DNA of 64,000 nucleotides. Origin: JBDSLU01 sp963844435 (GTDB lineage Bacteria; Acidobacteriota; Vicinamibacteria; Vicinamibacterales; Vicinamibacteraceae). Every line of letters starts with the position of its first letter. Within the stretch, counting starts at the first letter, position 1. The position numbers were made by a program, and so were the translations under genes. The stretch covers positions 1-64,000 of the forward strand of contig CAWJOG010000017.1 in NCBI GenBank assembly GCA_963844435.1. The letters run 5' to 3'. The notes beneath the pieces were generated by a model. That model was given only the letters and a program-made list of their open reading frames with translations. It did no database searches and was not told the DNA's origin. Below are positions 19,505 through 28,449 of this stretch, piece after piece.

Positions 19505-20459
19505 TCAGGCGCCGGCGAAGGCCCGCAGGTCGGCGGTCAACCGATCCCGGTGCGTCACGAACAGGCCGTGCGGCGCGCCCTCGTAGACGTCGAGCCGCGC
19601 ACCCGGGATCAGCGCGGCGGTCGGCCGGCCGGTGACCTCGATCGGCGCCGACGCGTCACGGCTGCCATGGACGAGCAGCGCCGGCACGCGGATCCGCGGC
19701 AGCTCGGCGCGGAAGTCCGTCGTCGCCATGCTGCGCGTGCAGTCGACGAGCGCCTTCAGCGAATGGCCGAGCATCAGGCCGCGCACCCATTCCTGGATCG
19801 GCTGCGGCGTGTCGGGCATGAAGAACGGGGCGCGGTTGTCGTCGAGCCACTGCGGGTAGTCGCGGAGCAGCTGCTGGCGGACGAACGCCTCGAGCATCTC
19901 GGGTGGGATGCCGTCCGGGTTGTCGGCTGTCCTGGTGCGATACGGCGTCGCGGCGGTGGACACGTAGACCACGCGGGCGATGCGCGTCCGGCCATGACGG
20001 GTGAGATAGCGCGTGATCTCGCCGCCCGCCATCGACATGCCGACCAGCATCACGTCGCGGAGATCGAGCGCGTCGAGTACGGCAGCGAGATCGTCGGCCA
20101 GCGTGTCGTAGTCGTAGCCGCGGCCCGGCTGGCTCGAGCGCCCGTGGCCGCGACGATCGTAGGCGACGCAGCGGAAGCCGTCCTCGACCAGCGCGGTCAT
20201 CTGGTAGTCCCACATCGCCGACGGGAGGGCCCACGCGGCAAGGAAGACGATCGGACGGCCCGTGCCCCAGTCGCGATGGAACAGGTGCTGGCCGTCCCGG
20301 AGTCACCACGAACGGGCCATCGATCCTCGGCTGGCCAGATGCCGGCGACGGACCTGCCGTCACGGGGGCGCCGTCGCCCCGCCTTGGCTCACGGTTGCTC
20401 CACTCACACCTGCCACCGCCGCCAACGCCACCGTCTGCAAGATCTCGCGTCGTTCCATG
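19505..20459 (-). CDS. Alpha/beta hydrolase, haloperoxidase/esterase type, Tat-like signal (frame-broken)
   Basis: About 315 residues in all. It begins MERREILQTVALAAVAGVSG, a Tat-like signal. The body is a classical alpha/beta hydrolase: VAYDRRGHGRSSQP, DLRDVMLVGMSMAGGEITRY (nucleophile Ser in GMSMAGG), VPALLVHGSRDASAP (acid) and YEGAPHGLFVTH (His). It resembles cofactor-free haloperoxidase-like esterases. Frame changes occur at about 20365, at a run of C (GCGCCCCCGTG), and at about 20300; the 19505-20215 part is intact. The homopolymer position of the first break supports an indel error. Confidence 0.8.
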
Positions 20460-20529
20460 TCCGTCCTCCTCGAGGCGTAGGATCGGGCGGCACGGGTAAG
20501 GCGCTCAATTACATGGGAGGTAATGGCGG

Positions 20530-21244
20530 GTGACGCTGAACTACTGGAAGCAGCCGCTGGCCGCGGTGCCGGCGGAAGTGTGGACGACGCCGGATCTCGA
20601 CGCCCTCGTGCTCGCCGACACCGGGCTCGCGCACGTGCCCGACGCCATCGGGCGGCTCGCGGCGCTGCGTATGCTCGATCTCGGGCACAACGCCATCGCG
20701 GCCCTGCCGGAGACGCTCGGCGACCTGGCCGGCCTCACCGATTTTCTCTACGTCCACGACAACCGGCTGACGCGGCTGCCCGACGCGATCGCGCGCCTCA
20801 CTCGTTTGCAGTACCTGAACGCCGGCGACAACGCGGCTCGCGGCGCTGCCGGAGGGGATCGGCGCGATGGCCGGCCTCGTCGAGCTGCGCGTCGAGCGCA
20901 ACGCGCTCACGTCGCTGCCGTCGTCCATCGGCCGGCTGACCGCCCTGCGCGAGCTCCATGCCGGCGGCAACAGCCTCGAGGCGTTGCCCGAGACGACAGG
21001 TGACCTCGCCGACTTGCGCGCGCTCACGCTGCGCGGCAACCGTCTGCGTCGGCTACCGGCGTCGATGGGGCGCCTGTCGCGCCTGCACACCCTCGACCTG
21101 CGCGGCAACCCGCTCGACGGCTGGCCGGATGAAATCGCGGAGCTGCCGGCGCTCGAGAAGCTCGACCTGCGGTGGGTGCCGCTGCCGCCGGCGCCGCCGT
21201 GGGTCGCGACGCTGCGCGCCCGCGGCTGTCTCGTCTACGTGTGA
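20530..21244 (+). CDS. Leucine-rich repeat protein (SDS22/Ras-group-like LRRs)
   Basis: About 238 residues made almost wholly of 23-residue LRRs with the pattern LxxLxLxxNxLxxLPxxIGxL: ALRMLDLGHNAIAALPETL, LQYLNAGDN, LVELRVERNALTSLPSSI, LRALTLRGNRLRRLPASM, LHTLDLRGNPLDGWPDEI. No signal peptide or kinase domain, so it is a cytoplasmic protein-binding scaffold of unknown partner. The GTG start at 20530 follows GGGAGG (20515-20520) by 9 nt. One frame change near 20835 splits a repeat. It is convergent with the carbonic anhydrase gene across a 20-bp palindrome. Confidence 0.82.
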
Positions 21245-21250
21245 CGGGGA

Positions 21251-21270
21251 GAACGACTCCGGAGTCGTTC
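21251..21270. terminator. Perfect 20-bp palindrome between convergent genes
   Basis: GAACGACTCC-GGAGTCGTTC is perfectly self-complementary over 20 bp with no loop. It lies between the LRR stop (21242-21244) and the reverse-strand stop of carbonic anhydrase (21273-21275). It is the best copy of the dispersed ACGACTCCGGAGTCGT element. A bidirectional terminator or protein-binding site is possible; there is no T-tract and the absence of a loop is unusual for a terminator. Confidence 0.55.
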
Positions 21271-21272
21271 CG

Positions 21273-21878
21273 CTAGGAGAGCGGGCTGAACTCGCCGGTG
21301 GCGATGTCGAGGCCGAGGACGCGGCCTTCCTCGATGACGTAGTACCAGCCGTGCAGGCACAGGTCGCCGCGCTCGACGCGCTCGCGGACGGCCGGGAACG
21401 TCATCAGCCGCTCGACCTGCAGCGCGATCGAGCGCATTTCCGTCTCGCGCAGCGCGTCGTCGGTCATCTCCGTCGAGGTCATCGCCGGGCGCGCCAGCTC
21501 GAGCCACCGCGAGATGTGCGGGGCGTCGTCGCGCTGCGGCATGAACAGGGCGCGGATGGCGCCGCAGTGGCTGTGGCCGCAGATGACGATGTCCTTCACC
21601 TCGAGGATCATCGTCGCGAACTCGATGCCGGCCGAGACGCCGTGGTAGCCGCCGCCGATCTCGAACGGCGGCACCAGGTTGCCGACGTTGCGGACGACGA
21701 ACAGGTCGCCGGGCAGCGTGCTGGTCAGCAGATCGGGAACGACCCGCGAGTCGGCACAGCCGATGAAGAGCGTGTTGGGGCTCTGGCCCTGGTCGACCAG
21801 CCGCTGATAGTGCTCACGGTATTTGGGGAAATAGTCCCGCCGGAAACGCTGGAGACCCTCGACCAACTGCTGCGACAT
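21273..21878 (-). CDS. Beta-class carbonic anhydrase
   Basis: Reversible hydration of CO2 to bicarbonate in the cytoplasm. 201 residues from MSQQLVEGL. Zinc and catalytic motifs are intact: FIGCADSRVVPD (Cys ligand and the Asp-Arg dyad), VVRNVGNLVPP and ICGHSHCGAIRALF (His and Cys ligands). Length and order match the beta class. The start at 21878 is chosen because the upstream in-frame residues overlap the divergent cupin region and are not family-like. Intact frame. Confidence 0.93.
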   Translation of the reverse strand: MSQQLVEGLQRFRRDYFPKYREHYQRLVDQGQSPNTLFIGCADSRVVPDLLTSTLPGDLFVVRNVGNLVPPFEIGGGYHGVSAGIEFATMILEVKDIVICGHSHCGAIRALFMPQRDDAPHISRWLELARPAMTSTEMTDDALRETEMRSIALQVERLMTFPAVRERVERGDLCLHGWYYVIEEGRVLGLDIATGEFSPLS

Positions 21879-21987
21879 GAATGAATGTGACCTCAGGCGA
21901 CGGACGCATGGTAGCGCACGCCGCGCGGTTCGGCGTGCGAGGCGACCCGTTCGTGGAAATCCTGCCGCCGGCGGCCGGCGGCGCGGG

Positions 21988-21993
21988 TAGCAT
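21988..21993 (+). promoter_or_regulatory. Leaderless-type -10 box for the cupin gene
   Basis: TAGCAT followed by exactly seven bases (CGCAGGC) and the ATG at 22001. This favours 22001 over an upstream in-frame ATG at 21881. No -35 hexamer is recognised. Confidence 0.45.
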
Positions 21994-22000
21994 CGCAGGC

Positions 22001-22438
22001 ATGTCTGCACTGTCGCATCGTTTCGTGCTCGCCAGCGCCGTGACCGTCTTCGCCGCCATGCCCGGTCCCACGTCCGGCGTGGCTCAGCCGAGCGTCAAGG
22101 GCGCGCCCGTCCGTGTCGTTGCCCTGCCGAAGATGGACGGCGCCAACCTGAAGGTGCACGCGATCCAGGTCACCTATCCGCCCGGCGCCACCTCGTCGGC
22201 GCACCGGCATCCGTGCCCGGTCTTCGGCTACATGATCAGCGGCACGATGCGGATGCAGGTGAGCGATCAGCCGCCCGCCGAGTACAAGGCCGGCGACAGC
22301 TTCTCCGAGATGCCGACCGACGTGCATCGCATGGCGACCAACCCCAGCGCGGACACGCCCGCGGTGTTCCTGGCCACGTTCGTCTGCGACAAGGAGACGC
22401 CGCTCTCCGTGCCGGTTACGGACGCGCCCGCGAAGTGA
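22001..22438 (+). CDS. Secreted cupin-domain protein
   Basis: 145 residues: a signal peptide (RFVLASAVTVFAAMPGPTSGVAQ) and one cupin barrel with metal-type motif HRHPCPVFGYMISGTMRMQV (residues about 66-85) and the second motif around AGDSFSEMPTDVHRMATN. Small periplasmic cupins of this type are common in Acidobacteriota and Proteobacteria; their substrate is generally not known. Convergent with the FAD oxidase (11-bp gap). Intact frame. Confidence 0.83.
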   Translation: MSALSHRFVLASAVTVFAAMPGPTSGVAQPSVKGAPVRVVALPKMDGANLKVHAIQVTYPPGATSSAHRHPCPVFGYMISGTMRMQVSDQPPAEYKAGDSFSEMPTDVHRMATNPSADTPAVFLATFVCDKETPLSVPVTDAPAK

Positions 22439-22449
22439 TCGCCGGGCTG

Positions 22450-23817
22450 CTAGGCGTGGGCAGCTGTCGTCAGGGCCGGCTTGATGTTGTAGTTCACCCG
22501 GAAGAAATTGGTGGGGTCGTACTTTGTCTTCACAGCGGTCAGGCGCGCCAGATTGGCGCCGAAGGCCGTGCGAATGACGTCTTCGGGTTCGACGTCGAGC
22601 GCGGAAAGGAGGTGCGCGTTGGAGGAGAACGGGACCAGACCTTCTTCGCCGGCGCGGGCCCAGTCGCGATGCGTCACGGTCTCCGCAGGCTCGGTCCACT
22701 GAGCCATGAAGTAGATGCCCCAGGGAAGTGCACGATGCGGGAATGCCGTGGCATCGCTGGCAACCCGGCCCGCGGCACCGGCGTAGTATTCGAGGACAAC
22801 GGCGGACAGAGGGGACTGCATGCGGTTCGCATGCTCGACAATCACGTCGATCGCATCGTCTGACAATTCCCGCTGCAGCGTCGACTTCCAATAATTGTGA
22901 TTGCCATCCGGAAAGGATGGCGCGAGCAGCGCCTGCATCGCGGGGAACGGCAATTCCTGGATGGTGTCGACAACCGGGCTGCCGAACGTCCGGAGAGGTT
23001 CCAGGATCCGTTGGCCCTCGACGATCTCGCCGCAGTAGCAGGGGATCACGCCAACCAACGGAGCGCCATCCGGACCGTGAAGCAGCGCCGTATACGCCGT
23101 CAACTCGTCGGGGGCTGATGCCATGTAGCCTCGGAAGTGGCGGATCACATCCACGGCGGCCGCGCGCGGGTACAGCAGCAGGCCACCCAGGACCGTCTGG
23201 ACCGGATGGGCCTGGAATTCGAACGACGCGACGACTCCGAAGTTTCCGCCTCCGCCCCGAAGAGCCCAGAAGAGGTCCTCGTTCTCGGACAGACTCGCTG
23301 TCAGCACCTTGCCGTCAGCGGTGACTATCTGACACGACAGGAGATTGTCGATAGTCATGCCGTATTTGCGGACCAGCCAACCGACACCGCCCCCCAGGGT
23401 GAGACCGCCGATCCCGGTCTTGGGGACGATCCCGCAGGGCACAGCGAGACCGAAGGCGTGCGTTTCCCGATCGAGATCGCCAAGTGTGGCGCCGCCCTGG
23501 ACGCGGACGGTGCGTTGCGCGGGATCGACATGGACGGCGCGCATGCGCGAAAGGTCGATGACAATGCCATCGTCGCAAAGGGCACGGCCGCCGACGTTGT
23601 GACCTCCGCCTCGGACGGCGGTGAGCAGGCCGTTCTCACGCGCGAAGTCGACGGCGGCGACGATGTCGGCGAGTCCCGAACAGCGGGCTATGAGCGCCGG
23701 CCGCTTGGTCACGCTCGCGTTCCACAGCCGACACGCAGCGTCGTAGCCACTTGTCTCTGGCGTGAACAGATCACCCTGGAATGTGGCTCTGATCGGTTGA
23801 ACGTTCAGGAGAGTCAT
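22450..23817 (-). CDS. FAD-linked oxidase, berberine-bridge-like
   Basis: 455 residues. PCMH-type FAD domain: ARENGLLTAVRGGGHNVGG (the His in GGGHNVGG is the usual 8-alpha-histidyl flavin position), GIGGLTLGGGVGWLVRKYGM and LFWALRGGGGNFGVV. The C-terminal BBE segment is YDPTNFFRVNYNIKP. Members oxidise sugars, alcohols or plant and antibiotic-type aromatics with O2. The gene and its neighbour have visibly lower GC than the surroundings and no frame damage. It lies 38 bp downstream of the SDR gene on the same strand, so the two form a likely redox pair. Confidence 0.88.
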   Translation of the reverse strand: MTLLNVQPIRATFQGDLFTPETSGYDAACRLWNASVTKRPALIARCSGLADIVAAVDFARENGLLTAVRGGGHNVGGRALCDDGIVIDLSRMRAVHVDPAQRTVRVQGGATLGDLDRETHAFGLAVPCGIVPKTGIGGLTLGGGVGWLVRKYGMTIDNLLSCQIVTADGKVLTASLSENEDLFWALRGGGGNFGVVASFEFQAHPVQTVLGGLLLYPRAAAVDVIRHFRGYMASAPDELTAYTALLHGPDGAPLVGVIPCYCGEIVEGQRILEPLRTFGSPVVDTIQELPFPAMQALLAPSFPDGNHNYWKSTLQRELSDDAIDVIVEHANRMQSPLSAVVLEYYAGAAGRVASDATAFPHRALPWGIYFMAQWTEPAETVTHRDWARAGEEGLVPFSSNAHLLSALDVEPEDVIRTAFGANLARLTAVKTKYDPTNFFRVNYNIKPALTTAAHA

Positions 23818-23855
23818 AGGGTCCGTTCGCCGGAACGTGAGCTGCGGCGAGCACG

Positions 23856-24761
23856 CTACGCGACGGCAGAAGCGACGTGCGGCACACCAGCAAGCGCTGG
23901 AACGTTGAACATACGCGCGACGATGGGCCGGAGCTCCTCGGCGGCCGCGTTGTACGGTTCGAGCAACTGCGCAATTGGAGCACTGACGACTGTTCGGAAC
24001 GGACGCTCGGCGGGCGGCAGTTCAACGAGCCGGACGAAGGCTTCGGCGACCTCGTCACTGCCAGGTGCGTCTGGCGCGCTGGTGACGGCCTTGAAGGTGC
24101 CTCGAACGTCGTCGACGAACGCGGCGGCCGTGCCGTAACTGGCCGCACACTCTCCATCGGCTGCGCACACGAGCCGATCGAAGATCGGCGTGTTGTAGAT
24201 TCCCGGCTCCACCAGCACGGAATCTATGCCCAGGGGAAGTAGCTCGAACCGGTACGCATCGGCAAGAGCCTCCATGGCGAACTTGCTGGCGCAGTACGCT
24301 CCGAAGCCGGGAACGACCACGCGCCCCGCGCCTGAGCTGACGTGAATCAGCAAGCCGCTTCGCCGCTGGCGCATCGACGGGAGGACGGCCCGATTCACCC
24401 GTACGACGCTGAAGAAGTTGACGTCGAAGATCTGTTGAACCTGTTCGAGCGTGTACGCTTCGGTCACGCCGATGCCGGCCACGCCGGCATTGTTGATGAC
24501 GACATCCAGGCGCCCCGCTTCCTGGAGTGCGCCCTGAACCGCTTTCTGGACAGATTGATCGTCAGTGACGTCGAGTTCGAGCACGTGCAGCGGGAGCGAT
24601 TCGCGGACGGCGAGCCGTTCCAGCGCGTCGCGATGCTCCGCATTGCGGCCCTTGATGTCCCGCATGGTCGCGAACACGCGATGGCCGCGCCGCGCCAGCC
24701 TTTCGGCCGCGTTCCGTCCGAAGCCCGTGCTCGCTCCGGTGATGAGGACGACAGCGCTCAT
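23856..24761 (-). CDS. Short-chain dehydrogenase/reductase
   Basis: 301 residues of classical SDR: TGASTGFGRNAAERLARRGH (nucleotide motif TGxxxGxG), DVVINNAGVAGIG, IHVSSGAGRVVVPGFGAYCASKFAMEAL (catalytic Ser, Tyr and Lys) and VLVEPGIYNTPIFD. It probably uses NADP(H), given the basic residues after the first strand (MRDIKGRN). A strong Shine-Dalgarno GAAGGAAGGAG precedes the start, unlike many genes here. It forms a lower-GC pair with the FAD oxidase, perhaps acquired together. Substrate unknown. Confidence 0.9.
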   Translation of the reverse strand: MSAVVLITGASTGFGRNAAERLARRGHRVFATMRDIKGRNAEHRDALERLAVRESLPLHVLELDVTDDQSVQKAVQGALQEAGRLDVVINNAGVAGIGVTEAYTLEQVQQIFDVNFFSVVRVNRAVLPSMRQRRSGLLIHVSSGAGRVVVPGFGAYCASKFAMEALADAYRFELLPLGIDSVLVEPGIYNTPIFDRLVCAADGECAASYGTAAAFVDDVRGTFKAVTSAPDAPGSDEVAEAFVRLVELPPAERPFRTVVSAPIAQLLEPYNAAAEELRPIVARMFNVPALAGVPHVASAVA

Positions 24762-24895
24762 GCAGGCTCCTTCCTTCGTGCCGGGAATGACCGCATTGGA
24801 GTCCCATGGCCGAAACGCGGCGCCCCCGCGGGGCGGGATTGTGGCGCGTCAGCGCCTCGGCGTCTGTCCAATGTTGCACACGGCAACGACGATGT

Positions 24896-25720
24896 CTAGG
24901 GCAGTTCCTTGACGGCGATCGTCCGCCACCGCCAGAAGCCGCCCGGCACCCAGCGCTTCGTCGTCTCGTTGCTGTAGTGCATCTGGATGGCCAGCATGCC
25001 GTCGATGGCGCCGTCCTTGGCGTGGTTGGCGGTGTCGGTGAAGTCGGTGACCAGCTCGCCGTTGATCCACACCTGGATGTGCGGCACGTCGCCCTCGATG
25101 CGGGCGCGCACGGTGTTCCACTCCTCGCGCTTCCACGCCTTCTGCCAGGCCTCGTTGCGCGTGCGGAACTCCTCGGCGCGCGCGGCGCGCTGCTCCGGCG
25201 TCATGTTCGGGGGCGGCGGCGGTCCGCCGACGCCGGTCAGGCGCTCGCCGTAGATGCCGCCCATGCCGCCGCCCGGCAGGTAGTCGAGCGTCACCTGGTA
25301 GGCCTCGCCGGCCTCTGACGATCGCAGGAAGAGCCCGCCGTCGCAGCCCCAGTCCGGCTTGATCTCGAGGAAGACCTCGACGTTCTTGTACTTCTTGTCG
25401 GTGAGCAGGATGCCGCCCTTGCCGGGCGGATCCTGCGTGCCGACGAGGATGCCGTCGAGGACACGGAACAGCGGCATCGTCCCATGGTGGTTCGTCCGGC
25501 TGACGTGCCACCCGGCCGTGTCCTTGCCATTGAAGATCTCGACGAAGCCTTCGGGGATCGGCGCCTTCGGGGCGTTCGGGACCGGTCCGTCGGCCCTCGG
25601 CGCCGTCGTGACGATGGCGCGCGCGCCCTCACGCTCCGCGCCCTGCTGGGCGAAAGCGAGGCCTCCGGCAGCGGCCAGCGACAGCGCGCCGGTCAGAACG
25701 AGCGTGGAACCTCGGGCCAT
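24896..25720 (-). CDS. Second 3-keto-disaccharide hydrolase (DUF1080) family protein
   Basis: 274 residues with a signal peptide (LVLTGALSLAAAGGLAFAQ). DUF1080 motifs: GFVEIFNGKDTAGWHVSRTNHHG, NVEVFLEIKPDWGCDGGLFLRSS, YQVTLDYLPGGGMGGIYGE, WNTVRARIEGDVPHIQVWINGELV and the terminal FWRWRTIAVKELP. The insert between GIYGE and WNTVRARI (about 55 residues, proline-rich then charged) makes it longer than the copy at 15991. Same proposed role in cleaving 3-keto-glycosides. Divergent from the DUF1624 gene. Intact frame. Confidence 0.88.
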   Translation of the reverse strand: MARGSTLVLTGALSLAAAGGLAFAQQGAEREGARAIVTTAPRADGPVPNAPKAPIPEGFVEIFNGKDTAGWHVSRTNHHGTMPLFRVLDGILVGTQDPPGKGGILLTDKKYKNVEVFLEIKPDWGCDGGLFLRSSEAGEAYQVTLDYLPGGGMGGIYGERLTGVGGPPPPPNMTPEQRAARAEEFRTRNEAWQKAWKREEWNTVRARIEGDVPHIQVWINGELVTDFTDTANHAKDGAIDGMLAIQMHYSNETTKRWVPGGFWRWRTIAVKELP

Positions 25721-25772
25721 CCTGCTGCTCCTGGGAACGTCCGGCGGTCATCATCACGGCGGACGGGGCCAC

Positions 25773-25778
25773 TATAAT
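25773..25778 (+). promoter_or_regulatory. Consensus -10 box overlapping an ATG
   Basis: A perfect TATAAT immediately followed by GC, so that its last two bases are the first two of the ATG at 25777. If it is a -10 box, transcription would begin near 25785 and translation would have to start later, for example at the in-frame GTG at 25789. No good -35 is seen. Confidence 0.4.
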
Positions 25779-27050
25779 GCAGCCCATCGTGACAACAGCT
25801 GAGGCGGCGCGAGGACCAGGACGGACCACGCTTCCGGCGACGGCGCGCCTGCGCCTGGACGCCATCGATCTGGTCCGCGGGATCGTCATGATCCTGATGG
25901 TCCTGGATCACACGCGGGACTTCGTCCACGCCGGCGGGATGATGGGCAATCCGCTGGACCCGGCCACGACGACGATCCTTCTCTACGTGACGCGCTGGGT
26001 GACACACCTCTGCGCGCCGACCTTCGTGCTCCTCGCCGGGCTCGGCGTGGGCCTGCGCCGGCTCCGCGGCGCCACGGCTGGCGACGGTGTCGTGGTTCCT
26101 CTTCACCCGCGGCCTGTGGCTCGTCGTGCTCGAGCTCACGCTGTTCCGGGTCATCATCTGGTTCAACGTCGACTTCGCGTTCCTCGTCGTTCCTGCAGGT
26201 GATCTGGGCCATCGGCGCGTCGATGATCGCGCTGAGCGCGATCGTCCGGCTGCCGCTGCCCGCGCTCGCGGCGATCGCCGGGGTGATTCTGATCGGGCAC
26301 AACGCGCTCGACGGCATCCGTCTGCCGTTCTGGACGCCGGGCAGCGACCTGCCTGCGCCCGGGTTCGGCGGCGCGGTGTGGCTGCTCCTGCACCAGTTCG
26401 GCTTGTTTCCGCTTGGCGGCCCGTCCGGCCCGATCGTGCTCGTCCAATATCCGCTGCTGCCGTGGATCGGGCTCGTCACCGCCGGCTACGTCATGGCGGT
26501 GGTCTACGCCTGGCCGGGCGAGCGCCGTCGCCGGATGCTCGTGCTCGCGGCCGTGACGATGCTGGTGGCGTTCGTGGTGCTGCGCACGTTCAACATCTAC
26601 GGTGACCCGAGCGACTGGGCGCCGCAGCCGACGTTCGTCCAGTCGGCGATGGCCTTCATGAACGTCAACAAATATCCGCCGTCGCTGTCCTACGTCCTCG
26701 TGACGCTGGTGCCGGCGCTGCTGGCCCTGGCGGCGCTCGACGGGCGGACCATCGCGGGCGGCTTCTGGGGCGCGGTCGTGACCTTCGGGCGGGTGCCGTT
26801 CTTCTTCTACGTGCTGCAGTGGTTGACGTCCCACGTGTCGGGCATGATCGTGACCGCGGTCCAGGGCAAGAGCCTCGACGGGTACTTCAAGCACCTCCTC
26901 GACTTCTTCCAGCAGCCGCCCGACTTCGGCGGGCCACTGTGGACGGTCTACGTCTGCTGGATCGTCAGCCTGCTCGCGATCTACCCGCTCTGCCGCTGGT
27001 TCGCCGGTGTCAAGGCGCGGCGCCGCGAGTGGTGGCTCAGCTATCTGTAG
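25777..27050 (+). CDS. DUF1624-family multi-pass membrane protein, copy 1 (frame-broken)
   Basis: About 425 residues, mostly hydrophobic, of the acyltransferase-like DUF1624/heparan-alpha-glucosaminide N-acetyltransferase superfamily. Signature start RLDAIDLVRGIVMILMVLDHTRDFVH, then THLCAPTFVLLAGLGVGLRRL, FTRGLWLVVLELTLFRV, GHNALDGI, WAPQPTFVQSA, VTFGRVPFFFYVLQWLTSH and the tail CRWFAGVKARRREWWLSYL. These proteins may transfer acyl groups across or within the membrane; the substrate is not known. Frame changes occur at about 26080 and 26195. The real start may be GTG 25789. The next gene is a paralogue of the same length, sharing nearly all these motifs. Confidence 0.8.
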
Positions 27051-27051
27051 C

Positions 27052-27073
27052 GCCGCGCTCTCACGCGCGGCGC
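27052..27073. repeat. GC-rich hairpin just after copy 1
   Basis: CGCCGCGC-TCTCAC-GCGCGGCG: an 8-bp stem with a 6-base loop, beginning 2 bp after the DUF1624 stop. Eighteen bases of it recur exactly, in inverse orientation, at 56501-56518. It is a likely intrinsic hairpin terminator or a dispersed repeat; no T-tract. Confidence 0.5.
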
Positions 27074-27117
27074 GGCCGCCCAGGGGCGTGCCGTCTGCTA
27101 TTTCGCGGCGCTGGGCG

Positions 27118-27146
27118 CGCCGCGGCGCCGTCACGCGGGCGGCGCT
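27118..27146 (+). repeat. 29-bp direct repeat, left copy
   Basis: The sequence from CGCCGCGGCG to CGGCGCT is repeated at 28421-28449 with a single mismatch. The two copies flank DUF1624 copy 2. Each contains GCGCCG...CGGCGC inverted arms. GCTATTTGTAGC at 27144-27155 also matches the end of copy 2 (28410-28421). Confidence 0.65.
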
Positions 27147-27177
27147 ATTTGTAGCTCGCCCGCCGGGAGCCCGGCCG

Positions 27178-28420
27178 ATGCCAACCGTCGCGACGGGACC
27201 TGCCGCCAATCGGCTGCGCCTCGACGCCATCGACGTCGTCCGCGGCGCCGTGATGATCCTGATGGTGCTCGATCACACGCGCCTGTTCGTCCACGCCGAC
27301 GGCCTGACAGGTCATCCGCTCGATCTGGCGACGACGACCGTCCCTCTCTACCTGACCCGCTGGGTCACGCACCTGTGCGCGCCGGCCTTCGTGCTGTGCG
27401 CCGGGCTCGGCATCGGGCTCCGCCGGCTGCGCTCCGGCACCGAGGGGCTGCCTTGGTTCGTGTTCACCCGTGGCCTCTGGCTGGTGGCCATCGAGCTGAC
27501 GCTCGTGCGCGCGCTCGCCTGGTTCAACCTCGACTACGCGACGTTCTTCGCGCACCTGCAGGTCCTCTGGGCGATCGGCGCGTCCATGATCGTGCTCAGC
27601 CTGCTGGTCCGACTGCCTGTCGTCGTCGTGGCCGCCATCGGCGCGCTGCTGATCGTCGGCCACAACGCCCTCGATGCCGTCCAGGTGTCGCCGTGGCGCC
27701 CCGACGGTTCGGCTCCCGCGCCAGGCGTCGGCGGCGCCATCTGGATGCTGTTGCACCAGCCGGGCTTCTTTCCCATCGGCGGTCCCCGAGGGCCCGTCGT
27801 CTGGGCCGACTATCCACTCCTGCCCTGGCTGGGCGTGTTGTGCGTCGGCTACGCGATGTCGCGCCTCTACGCGTGGCCGCGCGAGCTGCGCCGTCGCGCC
27901 CTGACCCTGGCCGCCGTGGGCATGCCGGTGGTCTTCGTGCTGCTGCGGACGTGGAACGTCTACGGCGATCCCCGCGACTGGGCGCCGCAGCCGACCGTCG
28001 TCTATTCGGCGCTGTCGTTCATGAGGGTCACGAAGTACGGCCCGTCGCTCGATTTCGTGCTGGTGACGCTGGCGCCGACGTGCGCGGCGCTGGCCGCGCT
28101 CGATGGCCGCTCCTTCGCTCACGGGATCGGCGGCGCTGTGGTCACCTTCGGCCGGGTGCCGTTCTTCTTCTACCTGCTGCAGTGGATCACCGCGCACGCG
28201 TCGGGCATCGTCGTCACCCTCTGGCAGGGTGGCGATCTCCGCCCCTACGTCATGCATCCGGTGGACCTGCTGCGGCTGGATTCGCCGCCGAACGTGGGCG
28301 GACCGTTGTGGGCGGTCTACGTCTGTCTGGATCCTCAGCGTGATCGCGCTCTATCCGATCTGCCGCTGGTTCGCCGGCGTCAAGGCGCGCCGCCGCGACT
28401 GGTGGCTCAGCTATTTGTAG
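27178..28420 (+). CDS. DUF1624-family multi-pass membrane protein, copy 2
   Basis: About 413 residues, paralogous to the gene immediately upstream and alignable from RLDAIDVVRGAVMILMVLDHT to the shared tail CRWFAGVKARRRDWWLSYL. Start MPTVATGPAANRLRL at 27178. One frame change near 28325 (GGPLWAVYVC to WILSVIALYP); otherwise intact. Two adjacent copies, flanked by a 29-bp direct repeat, indicate tandem duplication followed by divergence. The function is presumably membrane-lipid or sugar acyl transfer, inferred from the superfamily only. Confidence 0.82.
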
Positions 28421-28449
28421 CGCCGCGGCGCCGTCACGCGGACGGCGCT
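28419..28449. terminator. Bidirectional hairpin and right copy of the 29-bp repeat
   Basis: AGCGCCG (28419-28425) pairs with CGGCGCT (28443-28449). The hairpin covers the DUF1624 copy 2 stop and the last codons of the convergent cysteine desulfurase (stop at 28434). It is a compact shared terminator candidate and the right-hand copy of the repeat at 27118-27146. Confidence 0.5.
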
